Source of the DNA: Silanimonas sp021297925 | Lineage (GTDB): Bacteria; Pseudomonadota; Gammaproteobacteria; Xanthomonadales; Xanthomonadaceae | Assembly: GCA_027532825.1 (NCBI GenBank) | Contig: JAPZTL010000004.1 | Span: forward strand, 1 to 64,000 | Direction: 5' to 3' | Length of the DNA: 64,000 bases | In this document: in pieces, positions 15,647 through 24,427 of the stretch | Layout: each line of letters begins with the position of its first letter | Numbering within the stretch: the first letter of the stretch is position 1 | The notes under the pieces: generated by a model | Told to the model about the DNA's origin: nothing | Seen by the model: the letters and a program-made list of their open reading frames with translations, nothing else | Databases searched by the model: none | Translations under genes and position numbers: made by a program

Positions 15647-16572
15647 ACGGCGGGGGCATGGCGATGAAGAAGAAAGACGGTTCGGCGTTGCGGGCCGCAG
15701 CTGAAGCCGGGGCGGGGTTCGAGGTCACGGTAGGCGACCTTGCGCGTCGCAGCGAGCGTCGTGCCTGGATGGTTGCCGGCGCATCGGCGATCCTCGCGCT
15801 GGCGCTGGCGGGCGGGTACGTCGCCATACTGCCATTGAAGGAAAAGGTGCCCTACGTCGTGATGGCCGACCCGTTCTCGGGCACGGCCTCCGTGGCCGCC
15901 TTGCGCGACGACGCCTTCTACCAGTCGCTCGTCGCCGAAGAGGCGCTGTCGCGCTCGAACGTCGCGAACTACGTCGTGGCGCGCGAGTCGTTTGATCGCG
16001 AGCTGCTCAAGCTCCGCGACTGGGCGCAGGTCAACGTCATGTCCGCCCCGGCGGAGCAGCGGGCGTTCGCGGAACTGCATGCGGATACCAATCCCGGGAG
16101 TCCGGCGAAGCTGGTCGGTGGCAGCCAGATGATCCGCGTCCGGATCTCCAGCATCACGCCGATGTACGACGGCGGGCCCATGGCGGGTGCGACTGTCCGC
16201 CTTCAGCGCAACCTGTTCGACCGGGAGACAGGTCGTACGACGCCGATCGACCGTCGCGTGGTGACGCTGGCGTTCCACTACGACGCCAGCCTGCAACTCG
16301 ACGAGTCGCTGCGTTGGCTGAACCCCATGGGATTCCAGGTCAGCCAATACCGGTCAGACCTTGATCTCACCGCCCCGGACGAAAAGGGCATCGACACCGC
16401 CATTCGCGAGGCCGTGGCCTCTGCGAACGCCCTGGGCACCGAGCGCGAGGCGGCGATCGACCGCCTCCGGTCCCGCGAGCGGAGTGCCGGGGACGTCGAG
16501 ACCCCGAGCCCTGCATCCACCCAACCGTCCGATTCCCCCGCCCCCGCCCCCCAGGGAGCCGATCCCCGATGA
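15643..16572 (+). CDS. virB8: T4SS inner-membrane assembly protein VirB8
   Basis: 309 residues. One membrane helix at about 41-63 follows a cytoplasmic N-terminus; the periplasmic NTF2-like domain covers about 75-245 and contains the family motif NPMGFQVSQYR at 227-237. VirB8 links VirB4, VirB6, VirB10 and the pilus in assembly. Beyond residue 245 is a charged stretch and then a Pro/Ser tail (TPSPASTQPSDSPAPAPQ) not found in short VirB8s; X-T4SS VirB8 proteins also have low-complexity tails. Overlaps virB7 and virB9 by 4 nt each. Confidence 0.9.
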   Translation: MNGGGMAMKKKDGSALRAAAEAGAGFEVTVGDLARRSERRAWMVAGASAILALALAGGYVAILPLKEKVPYVVMADPFSGTASVAALRDDAFYQSLVAEEALSRSNVANYVVARESFDRELLKLRDWAQVNVMSAPAEQRAFAELHADTNPGSPAKLVGGSQMIRVRISSITPMYDGGPMAGATVRLQRNLFDRETGRTTPIDRRVVTLAFHYDASLQLDESLRWLNPMGFQVSQYRSDLDLTAPDEKGIDTAIREAVASANALGTEREAAIDRLRSRERSAGDVETPSPASTQPSDSPAPAPQGADPR

Positions 16573-17315
16573 TCCGTTTCACCGCCATCACCCTGCTGCT
16601 TGCCAGCACCCTCGCCCTCCCGGGCATCGCCCGTGCCGCCGAGGCCGTGTCGCGATACACCTACGCCGAGCACGAGGTGTACACGGTCCGTGCGGGCCTC
16701 GGCATCGCCACGGCGATCGAACTCGATCCTGCGGACCCCGTCCTCGACTACAGCTCGGGCTTCAGCAGTGGATGGGAGATCGTTCGCCGGGAGCACGTGT
16801 TCTACCTCAAGCCACGGAATCTCGACGTGGACACCAACCTCCTGGTCCGCACGCAGCGCCGTGCGTACATCTTCGAGCTGCAGGTCGTCGCAACCGACTG
16901 GCGCAGGCTCGAGGATGCGCGGCGCCGCGGCGCGCAGTACCGCATCGTCTTCGAGTATCCCGGCGCCGAAGAGCCCGAGGTGGTGGCCGATGGCGACGCG
17001 GAAGAGGCGTCGATGGCGGTGGCCAAGCCGTGGCACTACGACTACGACATCGCGACCCGGACGCGCCGCGACTGGTTGCTGCCGACCGCCGTCTACGACG
17101 ATGGGGCGCTCACCTACATCCGCCTGCCCAACCCCGGGAACATTCCGTCCGGCAACTGGCCGACGGTCTTCGGGCGCAACGCCCGGCACGACGAGGACTT
17201 CGTCGTGAACTCCAGCATCGAGGGCGACACGATCGTCGTCCATGGCGTTTACCCCTTCCTGGTGCTCCGCCATGGCGCGGAGACGGTCGGGCTGCGCAGG
17301 AATCCCGTGGAATGA
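16569..17315 (+). CDS. virB9: T4SS outer-membrane core protein VirB9
   Basis: 248 residues with signal peptide 1-23 (cleavage after GIARAA region). The N-terminal domain (about 30-140) and C-terminal domain (about 155-245) are both present; the C-terminal YPFLVLRHGAETVGLRRNP is the typical VirB9 end that contacts VirB7 and VirB10 in the outer-membrane ring. Start and stop both overlap neighbours by 4 nt. Confidence 0.92.
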   Translation: MIRFTAITLLLASTLALPGIARAAEAVSRYTYAEHEVYTVRAGLGIATAIELDPADPVLDYSSGFSSGWEIVRREHVFYLKPRNLDVDTNLLVRTQRRAYIFELQVVATDWRRLEDARRRGAQYRIVFEYPGAEEPEVVADGDAEEASMAVAKPWHYDYDIATRTRRDWLLPTAVYDDGALTYIRLPNPGNIPSGNWPTVFGRNARHDEDFVVNSSIEGDTIVVHGVYPFLVLRHGAETVGLRRNPVE

Positions 17316-18502
17316 ACATGCCTCCCTCCGGCCAATCCGACGACGCATCCCCCATGTCGACCCCCGATCTCGACGCCGGTGCCCCGGTGCTCCGAGCCGA
17401 CGAAGAGCAACGCCTGAACCGGAAGGCCATCGCGTTCCTTGGCGGTTCGCTGTTGCTGCTCGTCCTCGTCGCCATCATCCTGCTGCGCTCCGGCGGGGAC
17501 CCGTCCGACCCGGCATCGGTTCCCGCCGGTTCCCGCGTCCAGGTCCCGACCCTGCCCCGTGAAGTCGCGGCCCTGCCGGCCCCGGCCGTGCCCTTGCCGG
17601 CGCCTTCCCAGGGCGATGCGCCGGACATGCCACCAATCCCCCTTGCGGCAGATTCCACGATGTCATCTCGCGGTCCCTCTGGAGGGCTTCCGCCGCTCCC
17701 CGCCGCGGAGCCGGCCCCGCCGGTCCGCGAGCGTGAGCCGACCCTCGTCGAGCGCCGTATCGCCGATGCATCCGCTGGTGCGTCCGCGCCCGGTGGCGGC
17801 CCGGTGGCGATGGCCGATTCCCCCGCACTGGCATCGCCCGCGGCGGAGCGGGGAGGTCAAGCGGGAAGCGCCGTGCGCGTGCAGGCCGATGCGCCGGCGC
17901 GTCTCCAGCGTCCAGAGACGACCATGGTGCGCGGCACTTACCTGCGCTGCGTACTTGAGACCCGCATCGTCTCCGACCTTGACGGCTTCGCGGCTTGCGT
18001 CCTCACCGAGCCGGTCTATGCCTTCAACGGCAGAACGTTGCTGCTGCCGAAGGGATCGAAGATCTACGGGGAGTACAAGGGCGGTGACTTCGTCAACGAC
18101 CGGATGGCCGTGGTCTGGGACCGTGTCCTGACGCCGGATGGCATCGATGTCGCCTTGAGCGCACCAGGCATCGACCACCTCGGCTCGAGCGGCATGCCCG
18201 GGCAGTACAGCGCCCACTGGGGTCGCCGCATCGGCAGCGCCTTGATGATCAGCCTGCTGAGCGACGCCTTCAAGTACTACGCGGCCGACCAGGGGCCCAG
18301 CCAGACCGGCGTGTCGAGCGGCGGTATCATCACGCAGCAGCCCTTCGAGTCGAACACGGCGGAGTCGATCCAGCGCCTTGCGGAGCAGGCGCTTCAGGGC
18401 AACGCCAAGAGGCCGCCGACGGTAACGATCAACCAGGGCACGGTCGTCAACATCTACGTCACCCGCGATATCGACTTCGTCGACGTGCTGGGACGGGGTT
18501 GA
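17312..18502 (+). CDS. virB10: T4SS core scaffold protein VirB10
   Basis: 396 residues from the ATG at 17312 that overlaps the virB9 stop. A cytoplasmic N-terminus is followed by one helix (39-58, GGSLLLLVLVAIILL), a long Pro/Ala-rich periplasmic linker (about 60-200), and the TrbI/VirB10 beta-barrel domain (about 205-395) with YLRCVLETRIVSDLDG and LLLPKGSKIYGEYKGG. VirB10 spans both membranes and transmits ATPase status to the channel. A much longer open frame in this register begins inside virB8 and is not real. Confidence 0.92.
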   Translation: MNMPPSGQSDDASPMSTPDLDAGAPVLRADEEQRLNRKAIAFLGGSLLLLVLVAIILLRSGGDPSDPASVPAGSRVQVPTLPREVAALPAPAVPLPAPSQGDAPDMPPIPLAADSTMSSRGPSGGLPPLPAAEPAPPVREREPTLVERRIADASAGASAPGGGPVAMADSPALASPAAERGGQAGSAVRVQADAPARLQRPETTMVRGTYLRCVLETRIVSDLDGFAACVLTEPVYAFNGRTLLLPKGSKIYGEYKGGDFVNDRMAVVWDRVLTPDGIDVALSAPGIDHLGSSGMPGQYSAHWGRRIGSALMISLLSDAFKYYAADQGPSQTGVSSGGIITQQPFESNTAESIQRLAEQALQGNAKRPPTVTINQGTVVNIYVTRDIDFVDVLGRG

Positions 18503-18506
18503 GGCC

Positions 18507-19568
18507 ATGGTTCCCGACGGCCAGCGCATCGCGTCCGAAGGCGAGGTGGAACGCCTGGCCCTCGTCTCCAGCGCTTTCCTCGACTACCAGTTCGGTGTTC
18601 TTGGGATCCTTCCGTTCATGGCGGATCCGACGATCACGGAGATCTGCATCAACCGCCCGGGCGAGCTCTGGCTCGAAGGGCGCTCGGGCTGGCGCCGCAT
18701 CGAGGTGCCGGGCCTGAGCTTCGAGAGGGCGCGACAGTTCTGCGTATCCGTCGTGAACGAGAGCAACACCGGGCAGCGCATCACCGACATCGATCCGGTG
18801 GTCTCGCTGACCTTCCCTACCGGGCAGCGGGCCCAGTTCGTGATCCCGCCGGCCTGCGACGCCGGCCGTCTGTCGATCACGCTGCGCCTTCCGTCGCGCC
18901 ATGTCCGCACCCTCGACGACTACGAGTCCGACGGGTTCTTCGACCGGATTGCCGAGCACCAGGGCGCGCTGTCGGAGATCGATGGGAACCTGCTCGCGCT
19001 CCGCACTGAACGGCGCTACGCGGACTTCTTCCGCCACGCCGTGAGAGGGCGGAAGAACATCGTCGTCGCCGGAGCCACCGGCAGCGGGAAGACGACGTTC
19101 ATGAAGTCCCTCGTGGCGCACATTCCCCACGACGAGCGTCTGGTGACGATCGAGGACGCACGTGAACTCTTCATCGACCAGCCCAACGTGGTCCATCTCC
19201 TGTATTCGAAGGGCGGGCAGAGCGCTGCCAACGTGACGGCCAAGAGCTGCATGGAAGCGTGCCTGCGCATGAAGCCGGACCGAATCATCCTCGCGGAGCT
19301 CCGCGGCGACGAGGCCTTCTACTTCGTGCGGAACTGCGCTTCGGGCCATCCAGGGTCGATCACGTCCTGCCATGCCGGCAGCACCGCGCAGGCGTGGGAC
19401 CAGCTGGCCCTCATGGTCAAGGCGTCCAACGAAGGCGCGGGTCTTGAATTCGAGACCATCAAGCGATTGCTGCGCCTCACGATCGACATCGTCGTCCACA
19501 TCGACGCCCACGGCGGGCGTCGTGCGATCACGGGAATCGACTTCGACCCCGAGGGCAGGTGGGCATGA
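18507..19568 (+). CDS. virB11: T4SS hexameric ATPase VirB11
   Basis: 353 residues. Walker A is GATGSGKT at 189-196, the Asp box is TIEDARE at 214-220, Walker B is ILAELRGDEA around 261-270 and the His box is GHPGSITSCHAG at 280-291. These mark a PulE/VirB11 traffic ATPase that switches VirB4/VirD4 between pilus building and substrate export. It is 4 nt from virB10, and its stop overlaps virB1 (ATGA). Confidence 0.95.
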   Translation: MVPDGQRIASEGEVERLALVSSAFLDYQFGVLGILPFMADPTITEICINRPGELWLEGRSGWRRIEVPGLSFERARQFCVSVVNESNTGQRITDIDPVVSLTFPTGQRAQFVIPPACDAGRLSITLRLPSRHVRTLDDYESDGFFDRIAEHQGALSEIDGNLLALRTERRYADFFRHAVRGRKNIVVAGATGSGKTTFMKSLVAHIPHDERLVTIEDARELFIDQPNVVHLLYSKGGQSAANVTAKSCMEACLRMKPDRIILAELRGDEAFYFVRNCASGHPGSITSCHAGSTAQAWDQLALMVKASNEGAGLEFETIKRLLRLTIDIVVHIDAHGGRRAITGIDFDPEGRWA

Positions 19569-20284
19569 TCCCCGGCATCGAGTCGCTTGCCTGCGGACCG
19601 TTGGCCGTCCCCTACGAGGTGATGGAGCATGTCGTGCGCGTCGAGTCCTCGCGCAACCCCTATGCCATCGGCGTCGTGGGCGGGCGGCTGGAACGCCAGC
19701 CCCGCAGCCTGGGCGAGGCCGTCGCGACGATGCGGATGCTGGAGAAGGCGGGCCGCAACTATTCGGTCGGGCTCGCCCAAGTCAACCGGATCAACTTCGA
19801 GGCGCAGGGACTCTCGTCCGCCGAGCAGGCCTTCGACCCCTGCGCCAACTTGGCGGCAGGCGCCCGGATCCTCGCTGATTGTCTCCGAAGGCACGATGGC
19901 CGGTGGGGGGATGCATTCAGCTGCTACTACTCGGGTAACGCGACCACCGGATACCGGCATGGTTACGTCGCCCGTGTCTTCGCGTCGATGGCCGGCGCGA
20001 GCCGGACGCACCCGGTGGGCGACCCCGTGGTCGCGTCACGGGTCGAGCCCGTGCATGCCGCGCGCGCGCGCGTGCTTCCCGAGGCCCTGCCGCGGACGGA
20101 GGCTCCGTTGACCCCGGCCGCCTCCACATCCGGGGCAGAGAGTCCGGAAGCCGCGTTCATCGCGGAGATGAAGGCCCTTCATTCCGATGGGACGCCCAGC
20201 GACGGTCTTCCGCTTTCGCCACCGCCGGCCCCGCCGCCGTCCCAGTCGCCGACGTCCACAGGGGATGCCGCACGCGTCTTCTGA
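19565..20284 (+). CDS. virB1: VirB1 lytic transglycosylase
   Basis: 239 residues. The transglycosylase fold covers about 15-140 with catalytic Glu in RVESSRNPYAIG, then YSVGLAQVNRINF and a C-terminal FSCYYSGN. It opens peptidoglycan locally for channel assembly. No convincing Sec signal peptide is seen at the N-terminus (MIPGIESLACGPLAVP). The tail beyond 150 is low complexity and ends in a proline-rich run (PLSPPPAPPPSQSPTS). The start overlaps the virB11 stop. A 98-nt gap follows. Confidence 0.88.
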   Translation: MIPGIESLACGPLAVPYEVMEHVVRVESSRNPYAIGVVGGRLERQPRSLGEAVATMRMLEKAGRNYSVGLAQVNRINFEAQGLSSAEQAFDPCANLAAGARILADCLRRHDGRWGDAFSCYYSGNATTGYRHGYVARVFASMAGASRTHPVGDPVVASRVEPVHAARARVLPEALPRTEAPLTPAASTSGAESPEAAFIAEMKALHSDGTPSDGLPLSPPPAPPPSQSPTSTGDAARVF

Positions 20285-20325
20285 TCCCATCCGCCGCCAC
20301 GGCCCCTGTCGTTGCAGCGTCCTCC

Positions 20326-20340
20326 GGGGCCATTGGCCCC
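20326..20340 (+). other. Hairpin in the virB1-virB2 gap
   Basis: GGGGCC (20326-20331), loop ATT, GGCCCC (20335-20340). It lies in the only sizeable gap of the secretion operon, before the pilin gene. The gap then carries AAGGAG at 20371-20376, six bases before the virB2 ATG, a stronger ribosome binding site than those of neighbouring genes. Confidence 0.4.
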
Positions 20341-20382
20341 TCCCCCCAACGCCGCCACCGCGGCAATCGCAAGGAGCTTTCG

Positions 20383-20718
20383 ATGTCCGTGAACCCGCTT
20401 CGCCACGCCTCCCGCTTCGCCTTCGTCGTCCTCGCATCGGCGGCGGCGAGCGCCGCCTCCGCCCAGTCCGGCGGCCTGAACTCGGCCCGCGGTGCCGGCT
20501 CGTCCGGCGACACCCTCTCGTCGGTGACGAACTTCCTCGGCAACGTGGAGACGATCCTCGACGCCGCTTCGATCGCCGTCGTGACGTTCGCGATCATCTT
20601 CGCGGGCTACCAGATCGCGTTCAACAACAAGCGCATCAGCGACGTCGCGCCCGTACTGATCGGCGGCGTGCTGATCGGTGGTGCCACCCAGCTGGCCACG
20701 ATGCTCGTCGGGACCTGA
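20383..20718 (+). CDS. virB2: T4SS major pilin VirB2
   Basis: 111 residues. Residues 1-27 are a long signal peptide ending ASAAASAASA. The mature part has the two hydrophobic helices of VirB2 pilins (about 59-77 and 88-109) separated by the short polar NNKRISDV loop. It would form the pilus or conduit subunit. It has a strong AAGGAG ribosome binding site, which suits a subunit needed in many copies. Confidence 0.9.
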   Translation: MSVNPLRHASRFAFVVLASAAASAASAQSGGLNSARGAGSSGDTLSSVTNFLGNVETILDAASIAVVTFAIIFAGYQIAFNNKRISDVAPVLIGGVLIGGATQLATMLVGT

Positions 20719-20728
20719 GCAGCCACCG

Positions 20729-21043
20729 ATGCGAAAGGACGTCATGTTCCGGGGATGCACCCGCCCGGCCATGTTCCTCGGCGTGCCGTACGTGCCCTTC
20801 TTCATCGGGGCCGGCGGCACGCTGCTGTTCGCGATGTGGTTCGGCCTGCAGTTCCTGCTCCTGGTCCCGCTGGTGATCTTCGCGATGCGGCAGATGGCGC
20901 GACGCGATGAACTCATCTTCCGAGTGCTTGGGCTCCGCTGGTCAATGCGCCTGCGCATCCGCAACGTGGACCGCCACGAGCGCCTGTGGGTCCTGACCCC
21001 CAATCGATACCGCGGCCAACCCGAGCGCCGGAACGGCAACTGA
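20729..21043 (+). CDS. virB3: T4SS inner-membrane protein VirB3
   Basis: 104 residues from MRKDVMFRGCTRPAMFLGV; an upstream in-frame start would lie in virB2 and is rejected. The sequence CTRPAMFLGVPYVPF is the typical VirB3 opening, followed by a hydrophobic hairpin (about 16-50) and a basic C-terminus. VirB3 partners with VirB4 in the inner membrane. It follows virB2 by 10 nt. Confidence 0.9.
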   Translation: MRKDVMFRGCTRPAMFLGVPYVPFFIGAGGTLLFAMWFGLQFLLLVPLVIFAMRQMARRDELIFRVLGLRWSMRLRIRNVDRHERLWVLTPNRYRGQPERRNGN

Positions 21044-21077
21044 TCGGCCCTCCATCCGAGACCCCCTGGCCCCCGCC

Positions 21078-23549
21078 ATGTCACGCTTCATCCCCGACGC
21101 CCCCATCGGTGAATACGTCACCCTGTCCACCCACGTCGCCCCGTCCGTCGTCAAGACGACCGCCGGCGACTACCTCGTGTGTTGGCATCTCGGAGGGCTT
21201 CCCTTCATTGGCCGCGATGAAGCGGATCTCGAGCACCGCCACCAGACGTTCAACCGGCTGCTTCAGACCTTGCGCGCGCCGGACTACCCGAACGTGGCTT
21301 TCTGGGTCCATGACATCCGGCGGCGGCGTGCGCTCGAGGCGGGCCCGCGATTCCGGGAGACCTTCAACCAGTCGTTGTCCGATGCCTACCACGCGCGCCT
21401 TTCGGGCGAGACGCTGATGGTCAACGAGCTGTACCTGACGATGATCTACCGCCCCGTGGTGGCGGCCGCCAAGCGCTTCGTCGAGAAGTCCACCGACTTG
21501 CGCCGGCTGAAGGCGGAGCAGGAACAGGCCGTGGCCAAGGCCATGGAGCTCGCCGCGAACGTGGAGGCCGTGCTCAAGGACTATGCCCCCTATCGCCTTT
21601 CGATGTACGAAGGCCGTGGCGGCCAGGTCTTTTCCGAAGTCCTGGAGATCCACGGCTACCTGCTCAATCGCAGCGACGAGCCGATGCCCGTGCTCAAGGC
21701 GCCGATCTACGACTACCTCCCGACGAGCCGGCACCTCTTCTCGGAGCGCTCCGGGGATTTCGTCGTCGCGACTCCCGAGGGCAAGCATCACTATGGCGCC
21801 ATCCTCAACCTCAAGGAGTACCCGGACGGCACGTGGCCAGGGATCCTGAACGGCCTGAAGTACCTGGACTTCGAGTACGTCATCACCCACAGCTTCAGCC
21901 CGATGGGACGGCAGGATGCCTTGAGCGTCCTCGATCGCACCAAGGGGATGATGATCTCCTCCGGCGACAAGAGCTTCACCCAGATCGCTGAGCTCGACCA
22001 TGCGATGGACCAGCTCGCGTCGGGCAACTTCGTGCTCGGCGAGTACCACTTCACGATGGCGCTGTACGGCGAGTCGCAGGAGGTCCTTTCCCGGCACATC
22101 GCCGCGGCGCGCGCCGAGCTGTCGAACGCCGGCTTCGTGACCGTCAAGGACGACCTGGCGGTCGGCGCTTCCTTCTATTCCCAGCTGCCGGGCAACTGGC
22201 GCTGCCGGACACGCATCGCCAACGTCAGCTCGTTGAACTTCCTCGGCCTCGCCCCGCTGCACAACTTCGCGATGGGCAAGAAGAACGGCAATCCCTGGGG
22301 CGCCGCGGTGACGGTGCTTCAAGCCACCAACGGCCAGCCGTACTGGTTCAATTTCCACGCCACCCACCCCGGCGAGAACTCGGTGGGCGAGAAGGCCATC
22401 GGCAACACGATGGTCATCGGCAAGTCGGGCACGGGCAAGACCGCCCTCGTGAACTTCCTGCTGAGCCAGCTACGGAAGATGGCGCCCGAGCCGACGATCT
22501 TCTTCTTCGACAAGGATCGTGGCGCGGAGATCTTCGTCCGGGCCTGTGGCGGCCGCTACATCGCCATCGAGAACGGGCGCCCCACCGGCTTCAATCCCTT
22601 CCAGTGCGAGCCGACGGAGGCCAACGTGCAGTTCCTCGTCGGCCTGCTCAAGATGCTCTGCGGGAAGCGGGAGTACTCGACCCGGGAGGACGAGGACCTG
22701 CATCGTGCCGTCGTCGGCATCCTCGACCTGCCGCCCGCGCTGCGCACCCTCACCAATCTCCAGAAGACCCTGCCGAACCTCGGCGACGACGGCCTTTTCG
22801 CCCGCCTGCGGAAGTGGACGGCGGGCCAGGCGCTCGGCTGGGTCTTCGACAATCCCGAGGACCGCATCGTCCTCGACGGGGCGTCGCTGGTCGGCTTCGA
22901 CTACACCGAGCTCGTCGACAACGCCGAGGTCCGCAGCCCGGTCATCACCTACCTGGTCCATCGGCTGGAGGGCCTCATCGATGGCCGGCCGCTCGTCTAT
23001 GTCATGGACGAGTTCTGGAAGATCCTCGACGGTGAAGGTGGGCTCAAGGAGTTCGCCCGCAACAAGCAGAAGACCATCCGCAAGCAAAACGGTCTCGGCA
23101 TCTTCGCCACCCAGAGTCCCGAGGATGCTCTCCAGAGCAGCATCGCGGCGACGCTGGTCGAGCAGACCGCGACGCTCGTGCTTCTGCCCAACCCGAACGC
23201 CTCGCGCGACGACTACTGCGATGGCCTGAAGCTGACGGAGGCCGAGTTCCAGGTGGTCAAGGCCCTGGATGAGCGCTCGCGCTGCTTCCTCGTCAAGCAG
23301 GGGCACACCAGCGCCGTCTGCCGCCTCGACCTGCGCGGCCTCGACGACCACCTGGCCGTTATCTCCGCGTCGACCGACAACGTCGAGGTCCTCCATGCCG
23401 TCCTCCACGAGCGGGCCGCGGCGCTCGGGACGACGCCCGATGCACTGCGTCCCGAGGACTGGCTCGACCACTTCCAGTCTCGACGCAAGGGCGCGGGTCG
23501 CCGGATGCCTGCACCTGCGGTTTCCCAAACCCCCGGCGCTTTCGCCTGA
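21078..23549 (+). CDS. virB4: T4SS ATPase VirB4
   Basis: 823 residues, the usual size of VirB4/CagE. The N-terminal CagE_TrbE_VirB domain covers about 180-400; the C-terminal RecA-like ATPase has Walker A GKSGTGKT at about 448-455 and Walker B LVYVMDEF at about 640-647, followed by NKQKTIRKQNGLGIFATQSP. It is the universal T4SS motor, driving pilus biogenesis and export. It lies 34 nt after virB3 and 24 nt before virB5. Confidence 0.95.
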   Translation: MSRFIPDAPIGEYVTLSTHVAPSVVKTTAGDYLVCWHLGGLPFIGRDEADLEHRHQTFNRLLQTLRAPDYPNVAFWVHDIRRRRALEAGPRFRETFNQSLSDAYHARLSGETLMVNELYLTMIYRPVVAAAKRFVEKSTDLRRLKAEQEQAVAKAMELAANVEAVLKDYAPYRLSMYEGRGGQVFSEVLEIHGYLLNRSDEPMPVLKAPIYDYLPTSRHLFSERSGDFVVATPEGKHHYGAILNLKEYPDGTWPGILNGLKYLDFEYVITHSFSPMGRQDALSVLDRTKGMMISSGDKSFTQIAELDHAMDQLASGNFVLGEYHFTMALYGESQEVLSRHIAAARAELSNAGFVTVKDDLAVGASFYSQLPGNWRCRTRIANVSSLNFLGLAPLHNFAMGKKNGNPWGAAVTVLQATNGQPYWFNFHATHPGENSVGEKAIGNTMVIGKSGTGKTALVNFLLSQLRKMAPEPTIFFFDKDRGAEIFVRACGGRYIAIENGRPTGFNPFQCEPTEANVQFLVGLLKMLCGKREYSTREDEDLHRAVVGILDLPPALRTLTNLQKTLPNLGDDGLFARLRKWTAGQALGWVFDNPEDRIVLDGASLVGFDYTELVDNAEVRSPVITYLVHRLEGLIDGRPLVYVMDEFWKILDGEGGLKEFARNKQKTIRKQNGLGIFATQSPEDALQSSIAATLVEQTATLVLLPNPNASRDDYCDGLKLTEAEFQVVKALDERSRCFLVKQGHTSAVCRLDLRGLDDHLAVISASTDNVEVLHAVLHERAAALGTTPDALRPEDWLDHFQSRRKGAGRRMPAPAVSQTPGAFA

Positions 23550-23573
23550 ATTCCCAACGCAAGGAGCATCCCG

Positions 23574-24398
23574 ATGACCTTACCGTCCCGTCACCCTCGC
23601 CGCGTGCGTCCGTTCCTCGCCATGGGGTTCGCCGTGCTCGTCGTCCTGAACGTCCCGGCAACCCCGGCCTGGGCCAGCGGCATCCCCGTGTTCGACGTGA
23701 ACCAGTTGATGGCACAGGTCGAAGCGCGCTTTGAGTTCATCCAGACCCTCCGGCGCTACGAGCAGCAGATCGCGCAGTGGCGCAACCTGCTTTCGCAGAA
23801 CCCGATGGAGCGCGTCCGAGAGGCCGTGGGCGGCCGGCCTAAGCTGGGCGACAAGCTCACCCTGCGCGGCGACACCGACGGAATTCAGCAGCGCTGCGGT
23901 GCCAGCGGAGGCGGCATCGGCGGCCTGCTCGGGAACCTGTTCGACATCCGTTTCGATGCCAACGGCGACCTGCGGGAGCAGCAGACGAAGCTCTGCGAGG
24001 TGCAGGTCGTCCTGGAGAACCGCCGCTGGAACGAGAACGTCCTCATGATCAAGCAGATGGAACTGCTGCAGGAGAAGGCGGACGCCGTCGCCGACGCGCG
24101 GCGTTCCGGCATGACTCAGGGTGAGATCGACACCAACCTCGTCGATCTCAAGGTCGCGCAGGACGACTACGAACGCAACGCCGTGAAAGGCAAGGCGCGC
24201 ATCGCCACCTATGACGAGATGCTGGGTTCGGTCGCGACCATGCAGCGGATGGCCGCCGAGGAGCTCCTGAGGGGCAGCCGCCCGACCGGCTTCTCCGCGG
24301 CCGTCGCCGAGACCATCGTGCAGGGCGCCGTCCTTCGCTCCGTGCTCAGGGTCGGCAACGGTGGATGCGGCGATCGCCTCGGCCAGCCCTGCGATTGA
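23574..24398 (+). CDS. virB5: T4SS minor pilin VirB5
   Basis: 274 residues with signal peptide 1-35 (ending TPAWASG). The mature protein is mostly helical, with the early FDVNQLMAQVEARFEFIQT and a Gln-rich helix, as in VirB5/TrbJ pilus-tip proteins. Cysteines cluster at about 103, 141 and at the C-terminal GGCGDRLGQPCD. It sits in the VirB5 place between virB4 and virB6. The sequence family is divergent, so the assignment rests partly on position. Confidence 0.8.
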   Translation: MTLPSRHPRRVRPFLAMGFAVLVVLNVPATPAWASGIPVFDVNQLMAQVEARFEFIQTLRRYEQQIAQWRNLLSQNPMERVREAVGGRPKLGDKLTLRGDTDGIQQRCGASGGGIGGLLGNLFDIRFDANGDLREQQTKLCEVQVVLENRRWNENVLMIKQMELLQEKADAVADARRSGMTQGEIDTNLVDLKVAQDDYERNAVKGKARIATYDEMLGSVATMQRMAAEELLRGSRPTGFSAAVAETIVQGAVLRSVLRVGNGGCGDRLGQPCD

Positions 24399-24427
24399 TC
24401 CTCCCCACCCCCAATACCGGAACCCCC

